Source: Polaromonas sp. (GTDB lineage: Bacteria > Pseudomonadota > Gammaproteobacteria > Burkholderiales > Burkholderiaceae). From it: 18,540 bases of DNA. Under the pieces are notes generated by a model. That model was given only the letters and a program-made list of their open reading frames with translations. It was not told the origin of the DNA and did no database searches. Both the position numbers and the translations under genes were made by a program. Below, in pieces: positions 5,603 through 14,492 of the stretch. Every line of letters begins with the position of its first letter. Positions within the stretch are counted from its first letter, which is position 1. The stretch is from contig PNMH01000076.1 in assembly GCA_013823505.1 (NCBI GenBank), forward strand, positions 1-18,540. The letters are read 5' to 3'.

Positions 5603-7306
5603 TCAGGGCTTCAGTGCGTGGAGCCGGGGCTCGTCCACACCGCTGGCGAGGTTGACCTGCATGAACGTCACGGGCCCGGCCACTCCGGCGGCCTCCACAC
5701 CTTGTGATCGCTGAAACGCCTTGACACGCGCATCCAGGTCGCTGGCCGATGGTGGAACGCGCCCCAGTGCCTGGAGGCTGGCGATGCGTTCGCCCAACCA
5801 CAGGGCTGCCGGTCCTTCCAGGCCATCCACCAGCCGGCCGCTGTGGCCAGGCGGCGTGCGCCACAGGGTGGCGAACTCGCCGCGCCACAGGTTCGCCAGC
5901 GCGGTCAGGGGCAGGCGCCATTGCTGTTCACCCGCCTGCAGGGTCACGCTGTCGGACGTCATGGCCGTGACCAGTGCCCGGCCGGCGCCTTGCCCGTCGG
6001 CGCGCAACACAAGGATGCCGGGGCGATTTAGCTGGCGCAGCCCGTTGAGGGTCATGCGGTCGGTGCGGTAGCACTGCAACTGGTGCTCGAGCGCCGTGGC
6101 ACAGGCTTCGCCCGTGTTCAGCGCTTGACCCCAGAGTGGAGCGAGCTCGCGCCAGGCGACGGCCTCGTTGTTGATCAATGAGGCAAAGGCTGGTGCGCCG
6201 TCGATCACGGGGCGGATGGGTCCGGGTGGCGGATCTGCCTGCGCGGCCGCGACTGCGTTGGCCTGCATTTCAGGCGCGGCCGCCGCCACGGCGGATGTCA
6301 CCTGCGGGATGGCTGTCGCGGCGCCGGTCTCCAGCGGTCGGGCCGCTGGTTGCGACGTGCTCCACCACCAGAACAATGCACCGGCCACCAGTGCGCCGCC
6401 CAGTGCGCCTGCGCCCAGCGTGCCCAGCCAACCGGGCAGGGCCCGCAGGCGGGTTGGTGAACCCTGCGCGGGCAAGCCGGCCACTTCTCCCTCGAACACT
6501 TCGCGCGCGGCTTTGTCCACCACCGCGGCCGCCACTTGCGGCACGCCGCTGGCGTAGGCGCCCAGCAGCGCGCGGTCGCACAGCAGGTTGATCCGCCGTG
6601 GCACGCCGCGTGCCAGGTCGTGGATGCGCGCCACGGCCTGTTTGGAGAACGGCAGCGGCCCGCGCAAGCCCGCCACCTGCATGCGGTGCTGGATGTACTG
6701 CAGGGTCTCGGCCTTGTCGAGCGTGCCGAGGTGGAAACGCGCAATCACGCGTTGGGCGAGTTGTTCCAGTTCCGGCTTGGCCAGGATGGTGCGCAGCTCG
6801 GGTTGGCCGATCAGGATGATCTGCAGCAGCTTGCGCTCGCTGGTCTCCAGGTTGGTGAGCAGGCGCAGTTGCTCCAGCACGTAAGGGGTGAGGTTCTGCG
6901 CCTCGTCGATGATGAGCACGTTGCGCTCGCCCCTGGCGTGGCTGGCCAGCAGGTAGGCGTTGAGCGGATCGAGGTGGTCCTTAATGGTCGCCGGGCCAAT
7001 GCCTTCGTGCTTCACCTCGATGTGAAACTCGCTGCAGATCGTCTTGAGCAGGTCGCTGACGGTCAGCTTGGGATTGAAGATGTAGGCCACCCGGCAGTTC
7101 TCGGGCAGCTGTTCGAGAAAGCAGCGGCACACCGTGGTCTTGCCAGCGCCGATCTCGCCACTGAGCAAGACAAAACCACCGCCGCCCCGAATGCCATAGA
7201 GCAGATGCGCCAAAGCCTCCCGGTGGCGCTCGCTCATGAAGAGGTAGCGGGGGTCCGGTGCAATGGAAAACGGGCTCTGCTTGAGCCCGAAAAACTCGGC
7301 GTACAT
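5603..7306 (-). CDS. gspA: General secretion pathway ATPase GspA (ExeA-like)
   Basis: A 567-residue membrane ATPase. The start MYAEFFGLKQSPFSIAPDPRY matches the conserved ExeA/GspA N terminus and fixes the start at 7306; a second in-frame ATG at 7318 would add four residues. The AAA domain has Walker A GEIGAGKTT (50-58), Walker B VLIIDEAQN (130-138) and a sensor region IGQPELR (166-172). One membrane segment lies at about 296-315 (WLGTLGAGALGGALVAGALF, next to WWW). The periplasmic part includes a C39-peptidase-like region (about 372-485) and a C-terminal peptidoglycan-binding domain (about 515-553, LDARVKAFQRSQGVEAAGVAGPVTF). In known systems it binds peptidoglycan and, with GspB, promotes secretin assembly. 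It follows the bactofilin gene by 92 bases, which hold a GC hairpin, and precedes gspB by 25 bases. Bactofilin, also linked to the cell wall, is a sensible partner. Confidence 0.92.
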   Translation of the reverse strand: MYAEFFGLKQSPFSIAPDPRYLFMSERHREALAHLLYGIRGGGGFVLLSGEIGAGKTTVCRCFLEQLPENCRVAYIFNPKLTVSDLLKTICSEFHIEVKHEGIGPATIKDHLDPLNAYLLASHARGERNVLIIDEAQNLTPYVLEQLRLLTNLETSERKLLQIILIGQPELRTILAKPELEQLAQRVIARFHLGTLDKAETLQYIQHRMQVAGLRGPLPFSKQAVARIHDLARGVPRRINLLCDRALLGAYASGVPQVAAAVVDKAAREVFEGEVAGLPAQGSPTRLRALPGWLGTLGAGALGGALVAGALFWWWSTSQPAARPLETGAATAIPQVTSAVAAAAPEMQANAVAAAQADPPPGPIRPVIDGAPAFASLINNEAVAWRELAPLWGQALNTGEACATALEHQLQCYRTDRMTLNGLRQLNRPGILVLRADGQGAGRALVTAMTSDSVTLQAGEQQWRLPLTALANLWRGEFATLWRTPPGHSGRLVDGLEGPAALWLGERIASLQALGRVPPSASDLDARVKAFQRSQGVEAAGVAGPVTFMQVNLASGVDEPRLHALKP

Positions 7307-7333
7307 GCACCCGAGCATACCGCCGCCATCCTG

Positions 7334-7358
7334 GCCCGGCAAAGGCTCGAGGCCGGGC
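7334..7358. other. GC hairpin between bactofilin and gspA
   Basis: GCCCGGC (7334-7340) and GCCGGGC (7352-7358) are perfect 7-base arms around an 11-base loop. The hairpin lies 28 bases upstream of the gspA start, and no T tract follows it in the minus direction. It could slow read-through from the bactofilin gene or be a processing site. As a terminator it is weak. Confidence 0.35.
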
Positions 7359-7398
7359 GCAGGGCTTTCTCGGCCCCGCGCTCGGTGCGAGTGTGCGA

Positions 7399-7962
7399 TC
7401 AGGCCGCCAGGGCCATGGCGTGCTTGCTGCCCACTTTGTTGCCCGCGCTCACCGAGCATTCGATGTCGCCGGAGAGCTGGCCGCCTTCTTCAATGACCAC
7501 CTTGCCATAGCGAATGCGCCCGGTCACCTTGCCGGTGGAGTAAATCACCAGCTTGTTGCGCACGGTGAGGTTGCCGTCGAACACGCCACGGATCTCGGCA
7601 ATGTCGATCTCGGCCGAACCCTTGAACTCACCTTGCTGGGCGATCTGGATCACGCGCGAGTCCATCGTGGCTTCAACCAGGCCTTCCACCACCAACGTGT
7701 CGCAATCGGTGATCTCCACGCCCTTGAGCTTGATGTTGGGTCCCACGGTCAGCTTGCTGCCGCCTTCGGGCGCGCCTGTTGAAGCCGGCTGGGCCATGGA
7801 CGGCGTGGAGGGCAACTCCACATCAGGCGTGGTCTGGGTCGCTGCGGACGGCTGCGATGGCGTCGACGCACCGCCGGTGCTTTGTCCGTAGCGAGGTGTG
7901 GCCATGCCCTGGTTCAGGGTTTTGGGTTGATCGATGTCGCGTTTGCCAAAGTGCAGTGCCAT
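7399..7962 (-). CDS. Bactofilin family cytoskeletal protein
   Basis: A 187-residue bactofilin (DUF583). The core at about residues 70-170 has the repetitive beta-helix pattern: LKGVEITDCDTLVVEGLVEA, then VIQIAQQGEFKGSAEIDIAE, then GVFDGNLTVRNKLVIYSTGKV and GRIRYGKVVIEEGGQLSGDI. The N terminus (about 1-68) is low-complexity Pro/Ser/Thr/Gln, typical of the disordered tail. Bactofilins polymerise without nucleotides and localise cell-wall or envelope enzymes. The start at 7962 is chosen because AAGGAG sits 6 bases upstream; an in-frame ATG at 7992 would add ten residues but lacks such a site. It lies upstream of gspA on the same strand and diverges from the FAD monooxygenase. A role in placing the GspAB complex is inference. 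Confidence 0.88.
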   Translation of the reverse strand: MALHFGKRDIDQPKTLNQGMATPRYGQSTGGASTPSQPSAATQTTPDVELPSTPSMAQPASTGAPEGGSKLTVGPNIKLKGVEITDCDTLVVEGLVEATMDSRVIQIAQQGEFKGSAEIDIAEIRGVFDGNLTVRNKLVIYSTGKVTGRIRYGKVVIEEGGQLSGDIECSVSAGNKVGSKHAMALAA

Positions 7963-8085
7963 GCCAGCTCCTTCAAAAAGTGAAGCAGTCATGCTAAGTG
8001 CGGCGGTGCTTACATTCGGGACGGTTCCGTAAGAGGGGTAACGAGATGAACCGTACAGGCTGTTTCAATTCGCCGGTCCTGCACG

Positions 8086-8114
8086 TTGCTGCTTCTCTTG
8101 CGGGTGCGTATCGC
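8086..8114 (+). promoter_or_regulatory. Candidate promoter of the FAD monooxygenase operon
   Basis: TTGCTG (8086-8091) and TATCGC (8109-8114) are 17 bases apart, a moderate sigma70 match, placed 31 bases before the monooxygenase ATG at 8146. The -10 box is inside the first of two dyads, which would make binding there repressive. Confidence 0.4.
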
Positions 8115-8133
8115 ATACAGTTGCGCACGCAAC
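8108..8133. promoter_or_regulatory. Twin dyads, likely MarR operator
   Basis: Two perfect dyads lie side by side. GTAT-CGC-ATAC (8108-8118) overlaps the proposed -10 box, and GTTGCG-CA-CGCAAC (8120-8133) covers the expected transcription start. Their position just before the monooxygenase gene, together with a MarR gene at the operon end, fits a repressor site. Binding by this MarR is inferred. Confidence 0.5.
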
Positions 8134-8145
8134 CAAATCGAAGAC

Positions 8146-9714
8146 ATGCCTATGACACTGCCCACCCATGTTCCCGTGTTGATCGCCGGTGGAGGCCCTG
8201 TTGGCCTCACCCTCTCGGCCTTGTTGTCGGCCCAGGGCATTGCCAACCTGGTCATTGAGGCCGATGAAAGCTATTGCACGGGCAGCCGTGCCATCTGCAT
8301 GTCGCGCCGCTCGCAGGAAATTCTGGGCTGGGTGGGCGCCGACAAGGCCCTGGTCGAGAAGGGCTTGAGCTGGGTGGGCGGTCGCAGTTACTGGCGCCAC
8401 AACGAGGTGCTGCATTTCCAGATGCCGAGCGAGCCCACGCAGCGTTTCGCACCCATGGTGAACATCCAGCAGTTTTATGTGGAGGAGTTGTCACACCGAT
8501 CCGCGCAGGCAACAGGGGCGTCACAGGTTCAATGGGCCAGCCGCGTGACCGCGGTGAAGCCTCATGCCGACGGGGTCGCGCTGGAGGTGAGCACGCCCGA
8601 AGGTCTGCAGACGGTGCACACCGACTGGCTGGTCGCTTGCGACGGTGGGCGCAGCACGGTGCGCGAGCAGCTCGGGCTGCAGCTCGAAGGCACGCAGTAC
8701 GACGGCAAGTACGTGATCGTTGACGTGGTGCAGAAAACGCAGCGCGCCGTGGAGCGCCTGGCCTGGTTCGACCCGCCGTCCAACCCGGGTTCCACCATCC
8801 TCATGCACCGCCAGCCGGACGATGTGTGGCGCATCGACTACCAGATCCGCGACGACGAAGACCCGCTGGAAGCGGTGAAACCGGAGAACGTGTTGCCGCG
8901 CGTGCAGAGCCACCTGGCCATGATCGGCGAGACCGAGCCTTGGGAGCCACTGTGGATTTCGATTTACAACGCCAAGTGCCTCACGCTGCCGAGTTACCGC
9001 CACGGGCGCGTGATGTTCGCGGGCGACGCGGCTCACCTGGTGCCCATCTTCGGTGTGCGCGGCCTCAATTCGGGTTTGGACGATGCGGGCAACCTGGCGT
9101 GGAAATTGGCCCGGGTGGTGCGCGGCCTCTCGCCGCACTCGCTGCTGGATTCGTATTCCACCGAGCGTGTGCACGCCACGCGCGAGAACATCGCGTACGG
9201 CGCCAAAAGCACCGAGTTCATGGCGCCGCCCAATTTCGCCTACCGGCTCATGCGCGAAGCCACGCTGCGGCTGGCCGAAGGCGATGCGCAGGTGCGATCG
9301 CTGATCAACCCGCGCCAGTCCACACCGATCACCTACGTGGGTTCGGTGCTGAATGCGCCCGAGGTTGGCCTGTGGACCCACGAGCAGGCGGCGCCAGGCG
9401 CGCCAGCACCCGAAGCGCTGTTGAGGGGCGGGGAGGGCGACTTTCACCTCAGCAGCCGCTTCGGGCGGGACTTTCTGGTGCTCGCCTTCGGACCTGAGGG
9501 TCAACCGACGCCCACCGTGCCCGGCCTGGCGGTGCTGACCATCGATCCCGCCATGGATGCACACGGCCAGGCCTGGCAGCGCTACGGCCTGTCGGACGCT
9601 GGCGACACCGCGCTGGTGCTCGTGCGCCCAGACGGTTACGTGATGGGCCGCTGGCACGGACACGACCCGGCGCCCGTGCTCCAGGCGCTCAAAACCACCG
9701 GAGTGTTCGCATGA
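8146..9714 (+). CDS. FAD-dependent aromatic hydroxylase (class A flavoprotein)
   Basis: A 522-residue flavoprotein monooxygenase of the FAD-binding 3 family (PheA/TfdB/MhpA relatives), which adds one oxygen to a phenolic ring using NAD(P)H. The FAD-binding GGGPVG is at residues 15-20 and the DG motif is at CDGGRSTVREQLG. The GD motif FAGDAAHLVPIFGVRGLNSG has its Gly-Asp at 293-294, followed by DDAGNLAWKLARVVRG, the standard hallmark. The C-terminal part (about 400-520) is a thioredoxin-like tail. The start at 8146 is chosen because the Rossmann motif then falls near the N terminus; ATG 8152 is an alternative and the ribosome site is weak. The stop overlaps the next start as ATGA. The substrate cannot be read from the sequence; hydroxylated benzoate or phenylpropanoid is a guess. 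It is the first gene of a three-gene operon ending in a MarR regulator. Confidence 0.88.
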   Translation: MPMTLPTHVPVLIAGGGPVGLTLSALLSAQGIANLVIEADESYCTGSRAICMSRRSQEILGWVGADKALVEKGLSWVGGRSYWRHNEVLHFQMPSEPTQRFAPMVNIQQFYVEELSHRSAQATGASQVQWASRVTAVKPHADGVALEVSTPEGLQTVHTDWLVACDGGRSTVREQLGLQLEGTQYDGKYVIVDVVQKTQRAVERLAWFDPPSNPGSTILMHRQPDDVWRIDYQIRDDEDPLEAVKPENVLPRVQSHLAMIGETEPWEPLWISIYNAKCLTLPSYRHGRVMFAGDAAHLVPIFGVRGLNSGLDDAGNLAWKLARVVRGLSPHSLLDSYSTERVHATRENIAYGAKSTEFMAPPNFAYRLMREATLRLAEGDAQVRSLINPRQSTPITYVGSVLNAPEVGLWTHEQAAPGAPAPEALLRGGEGDFHLSSRFGRDFLVLAFGPEGQPTPTVPGLAVLTIDPAMDAHGQAWQRYGLSDAGDTALVLVRPDGYVMGRWHGHDPAPVLQALKTTGVFA

Positions 9715-9908
9715 CCGACGCCGATCTCGACCGCAGCTACAGCGCCCTGTGCGAAGCCCTCACCCGGGTGGGCGAAGACAAGGCCCCGCTGTTCCTCTCC
9801 ATGCTGTGCCTGTCGCTCATCAGCCGGCTGCATCAAGCCGACGAGGTGCTGCCCCTGATGGCCCATGCCGAGTGCCAGTGTGCGGACGGAGCCGGCGATG
9901 GCCGCTGA
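9711..9908 (+). CDS. Small protein, 65 aa (possibly DUF2783)
   Basis: A 65-residue acidic, mostly helical protein starting MTDADLDRSYSALCEALTRV. It starts in an ATGA overlap with the hydroxylase stop, and its own stop lies inside the start of the MarR gene, so all three are translationally coupled. Its size and its place directly after a flavin hydroxylase recall the DUF2783 family, but I cannot confirm that. A hydroxylase accessory or chaperone role is a guess. There is no membrane segment or metal motif; three cysteines are present, two close together near the C terminus (CQC). Confidence 0.7.
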   Translation: MTDADLDRSYSALCEALTRVGEDKAPLFLSMLCLSLISRLHQADEVLPLMAHAECQCADGAGDGR

Positions 9909-10374
9909 CACCACACCGCCTGCGCTGCAAGACTTCCTGACCTGGCGCCTGCACCGGCTGGCCAAACTCACCGACCGGCAAAGCAGCGACGCTTACGCCC
10001 AGGTCTTTGGGCTGGGGGTGGGTGAAGCGCGGTGCCTGGCGGCCATCGGGCAGTTCGCGCCGCTGTCGGTGAACGACCTCGCGGCGCAGGCCAACCTCGA
10101 CAAGGCCCAGGCCAGCCGGGCCGCGCAGATGCTGGTGGATCGCGAACTGGTCCTCAAGTCGGCCAGCGAAACCGATGCGCGAGGCGTGGTGCTCACGCTC
10201 ACCCGCACCGGGCGGCCTTTGTGGAAGCGGGTCATGCGGCTGATCGAGCAGCGCAATGACGACATTTTTGGCTGTCTCTCGAAGGCCGAGCGGCGCCAGC
10301 TCGAGGCGGTGTTCGACCGCTTGATTGCCCATGCACAAGCCCGTCCGCGGAGCAGTAGCCCTGCAACCCCCTGA
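9898..10374 (+). CDS. MarR-family transcriptional regulator
   Basis: A 158-residue winged helix-turn-helix regulator. Helix-turn-helix at about residues 56-82 ([29 protein letters not shown]), then the wing with the MarR hallmark DARG (93-96) in [18 protein letters not shown]. Flanking N- and C-terminal helices form the dimer interface. MarR proteins usually repress genes for aromatic breakdown or efflux and release DNA when a phenolic ligand binds. The start at 9898 is chosen because GGAG lies 8 bases upstream and the family length fits; an upstream ATG at 9865 would add 11 residues. It overlaps the end of the small gene by 11 bases. Likely targets are the two dyads before the hydroxylase gene, giving feedback control of the whole operon. 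Confidence 0.9.
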   Translation: MAADTTPPALQDFLTWRLHRLAKLTDRQSSDAYAQVFGLGVGEARCLAAIGQFAPLSVNDLAAQANLDKAQASRAAQMLVDRELVLKSASETDARGVVLTLTRTGRPLWKRVMRLIEQRNDDIFGCLSKAERRQLEAVFDRLIAHAQARPRSSSPATP

Positions 10375-10384
10375 AATTGGGGGC

Positions 10385-10406
10385 AACCCGTAAAATCACG
10401 GGTTTT
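10385..10406 (+). terminator. Hairpin after marR, with a TAAAAT box in its loop
   Basis: AACCCGT (10385-10391) and ACGGGTT (10398-10404) are perfect 7-base arms with loop AAAATC, ending in a run of four Ts (10403-10406). This fits a short intrinsic terminator for the marR operon. The same bases contain TAAAAT (10391-10396), a common -10 box, 43 bases before the ygiQ start, with no convincing -35 box. Terminator and promoter roles may overlap. Confidence 0.5.
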
Positions 10407-10439
10407 CCACCCACCCGCGCTCCGGGTCCGTGTCACCCC

Positions 10440-12776
<2,337 letters not shown>

Positions 12777-12778
12777 TG

Positions 12779-12794
12779 GCGGGTCTCAGCCCGC
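12779..12794. terminator. Weak hairpin between ygiQ and the DUF1294 gene
   Basis: GCGGG (12779-12783) and CCCGC (12790-12794) form a 5-base stem with a 6-base loop, between two convergent stop codons. It has no T tract. It could aid transcription ending on both strands but is only modest evidence. Confidence 0.25.
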
Positions 12795-13466
12795 GAACGC
12801 TGGCCAGGCGATCCAACCCAGCAACGCAGCGGTGTTGACCGCGACCGTGGTCCAGTAGTACAGCCGAAACGGCTGCTTGCTGGTCTTGTGCCGCAGGATC
12901 TGCTGCGCAAACCAGGCGCCCGGCCAACCGCCGACGAGTGCCAGTGCGTGCAACTGGTCTTCTGGCGTGCGCTGGGTTTCGTTGATGGCGGCGTCCTTGT
13001 CGCGCCAGTACATGTAGAACGTGCCCAGGTTGATCAGCACCACCGCCGTGAGGATCACCCACGGAAAGCGGCCCAGGCCGATACCCACCAGCCACAGCAG
13101 CAGCCAGAAAGCGATCAGGCCCAGGCCGATCCACAGCGGCAACTCCTCGCGGCGCTTTTCGCGCGGCAGGCGGGATCTTTTGGCGGGCGCGGTGCGCGGC
13201 AGCAATTCAGCCTCGGGCGGCGTCAAAGGCTTGGGCGTTTCGAACGGCGCCTTCACCTCGTTTCGCAGCGGCTCAACCGACAGCGCGCGAGGCCCCTTGC
13301 CACCCACGTGGATTTCCTGGAACGTGACCGGCAGGCCCTCGCTGGGCGGCTGGTGGCCACTGAAGTCCCGCATGTGGAAAAAGATGTCGGCGGCGGTCTG
13401 TTCACTGCGGATGAAGCCGAACGCCTTGGCTGGATCCCAGCGCACCACGGTTCCCTGTTTTCGCAT
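12786..13466 (-). CDS. Cold-shock domain fused to DUF1294 membrane protein
   Basis: A 226-residue fusion. Residues 1-66 form a cold-shock-like OB fold: MRKQGTVVRWDPAKAFGFIRS with the RNP-1-like KAFGFI, and DIFFHMRDFSG with the RNP-2-like DIFFH, so nucleic acid binding is expected. A charged linker (about 67-108) leads to hydrophobic segments at about 110-132 and 134-152. The DUF1294 motif YWRDKDAAINETQRTPEDQLHALALVGGWPGAWFAQQILRHKTSK covers about 153-197, followed by a last membrane segment. This domain pairing is known in proteobacteria, but its role is not. The start at 13466 gives a cold-shock domain from residue 1; the open frame upstream to 13586 overlaps the antitoxin gene and is rejected. 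The ribosome site is weak. It diverges from the toxin-antitoxin pair by 85 bases. Confidence 0.88.
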   Translation of the reverse strand: MRKQGTVVRWDPAKAFGFIRSEQTAADIFFHMRDFSGHQPPSEGLPVTFQEIHVGGKGPRALSVEPLRNEVKAPFETPKPLTPPEAELLPRTAPAKRSRLPREKRREELPLWIGLGLIAFWLLLWLVGIGLGRFPWVILTAVVLINLGTFYMYWRDKDAAINETQRTPEDQLHALALVGGWPGAWFAQQILRHKTSKQPFRLYYWTTVAVNTAALLGWIAWPAFAG

Positions 13467-13501
13467 GATGTTGAATGATGGGTCGAAGGAGGGGTTGCGA
13501 C

Positions 13502-13530
13502 TTGTCAGGCCATCCCGAATGGCGCAAAAT
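13502..13530 (+). promoter_or_regulatory. Promoter of the toxin-antitoxin pair
   Basis: TTGTCA (13502-13507) and CAAAAT (13525-13530) are 17 bases apart. The -10 box is inside the palindrome at 13521-13535, so binding there would block transcription. It is followed by an AGGAGA ribosome site and the ATG at 13552. Confidence 0.55.
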
Positions 13531-13535
13531 GCGCC
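13521..13535. promoter_or_regulatory. Palindromic operator of the toxin-antitoxin pair
   Basis: GGCGCA-AAA-TGCGCC is a perfect 6-base dyad with a 3-base centre. It overlaps the proposed -10 box and ends 16 bases before the antitoxin ATG. This is the usual layout for autoregulation by an antitoxin or toxin-antitoxin complex. Binding is inferred. Confidence 0.6.
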
Positions 13536-13551
13536 AAACAGGAGATTTTCC

Positions 13552-13896
13552 ATGTCCACCACCGGTTCTGCATTTTCCTCTGTCAAGTTGCCCGCCGGGC
13601 TGGTTCAGCAGGCGCGTGAGGCTGCGCAGCCACAGCGGCGCTCGGTGGCCGGGCAAATCGAGTACTGGGCCACGCTCGGTCGCATTGCCGAAGAGACCGG
13701 TCTCACGGTGCAGGAAGCGCGCGAGGCCATTGCCCGCTACGACGCGGCCGCGCGGCACGCAGTACCGGCCGATCCACTCGACGCCATCGAGGCCCGGTTC
13801 CTGGCCGCCGAGTCCAGCGGCCGCCTGGCCCAGGCGGTTCGCCAGACCGTGCAGGACAACCGCAGCAAGGCACCGGCTGCCCGTCGCGCTGCGTGA
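13552..13896 (+). CDS. ParD-like antitoxin
   Basis: A 114-residue small protein resembling the ParD_like antitoxin family: VKLPAGLVQQAREAAQPQRRSVAGQIEYWATLGRIAEET has the pattern of a ribbon-helix-helix DNA-binding N terminus (a beta strand, then two helices with RSVAGQIEYW). The C-terminal half is Ala- and Arg-rich, helical and probably flexible, a common toxin-binding arrangement. The start at 13552 is strongly supported by AGGAGA 6-7 bases upstream. The frame upstream to 13021 is antisense to the DUF1294 gene and is rejected. Its stop overlaps the toxin start (GTGA), so the pair is translationally coupled, with the antitoxin made first. It likely represses its own promoter through the palindrome at 13521-13535. 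Confidence 0.82.
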   Translation: MSTTGSAFSSVKLPAGLVQQAREAAQPQRRSVAGQIEYWATLGRIAEETGLTVQEAREAIARYDAAARHAVPADPLDAIEARFLAAESSGRLAQAVRQTVQDNRSKAPAARRAA

Positions 13897-14489
13897 CGCC
13901 ACCCGTCTTCTACCTGCTGGCCGGGCCCAACGGCGCCGGCAAGTCCACGCTCTACCGCGCCGCCGTGGCCGAGAGGTTGATCCCCACCGAGCTTGAATTT
14001 GTGAATGCCGACCTGTTCGAGGCGGCTCAACTGGCGCAGGTGGTCGATCCGAAAGCGCGGTCGGAGCAGGCGCGGCTTTGGGCAGACCAGCGCCGAGCAA
14101 CGTTGCTGGGTGCAGGCCGTTCTTTTGTCAGCGAAACCGTTTTCTCCCATCCCTCGAAGCTGCAACTCCTGGCCGACGCGCAGGCGGCAGGGTTTCGCAC
14201 GGTGCTGCTGGTGGTGTGCGTGGACGATGCGCAGCAACTGGTGCGCCGGGTGGCGCAGCGGGTGCGCGAAGGCGGTCATGCCGTGCCGCCTGAACGGATC
14301 CTCGCGCGCTACCCGCGCACCTTGGCACACCTGAAAGGCGCCGTGCGCCTGGCCGATCTGGCCTTGCTGTACGACACCTCGGGCGCCGCCATCCAGCCGC
14401 CGCGCCTGGTGGCTCGCTGCCGGCGGGGTTTGCCGCCCGTGGTGACGGGCCAGTTGCCCGCGTGGGCGGCTGATGTGCTGGCGGACTGA
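13893..14489 (+). CDS. Zeta-toxin-like P-loop kinase
   Basis: A 198-residue P-loop protein of the zeta toxin/COG4185 ATPase type. Walker A is GPNGAGKST (11-19). Further conserved positions are VNAD with Asp40, SFVSET with Glu81, and REGGHAVPPERILARYPRT (125-143), the basic motif typical of this group. Known zeta and PezT toxins phosphorylate UDP-N-acetylglucosamine and block cell-wall synthesis; whether this one does so is unknown. The start codon is GTG at 13893, overlapping the antitoxin stop by four bases, as in a coupled operon. The protein is shorter than epsilon-zeta zeta (about 287 aa) but normal for the chromosomal ParD-like partners. No signal peptide or membrane segment is seen. It is followed by the convergent CoA-transferase gene after 3 bases. 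Confidence 0.8.
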   Translation: MTPPVFYLLAGPNGAGKSTLYRAAVAERLIPTELEFVNADLFEAAQLAQVVDPKARSEQARLWADQRRATLLGAGRSFVSETVFSHPSKLQLLADAQAAGFRTVLLVVCVDDAQQLVRRVAQRVREGGHAVPPERILARYPRTLAHLKGAVRLADLALLYDTSGAAIQPPRLVARCRRGLPPVVTGQLPAWAADVLAD

Positions 14490-14492
14490 GCC

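Noticed and set aside
6536..7510. A 324-codon plus-strand frame opposite gspA
   Set aside because: It is antisense to the clear Walker motifs of GspA and has composition typical of a shadow frame.
7998..8258. An 86-codon plus-strand frame before the hydroxylase, considered as a leader peptide
   Set aside because: It runs out of frame into the hydroxylase, has no ribosome site for a short leader and covers the proposed promoter.
8521..9663. A 380-codon minus-strand frame opposite the flavin hydroxylase
   Set aside because: The plus-strand protein has all flavoprotein motifs; the minus frame is His/Arg/Val-rich and has no domain.
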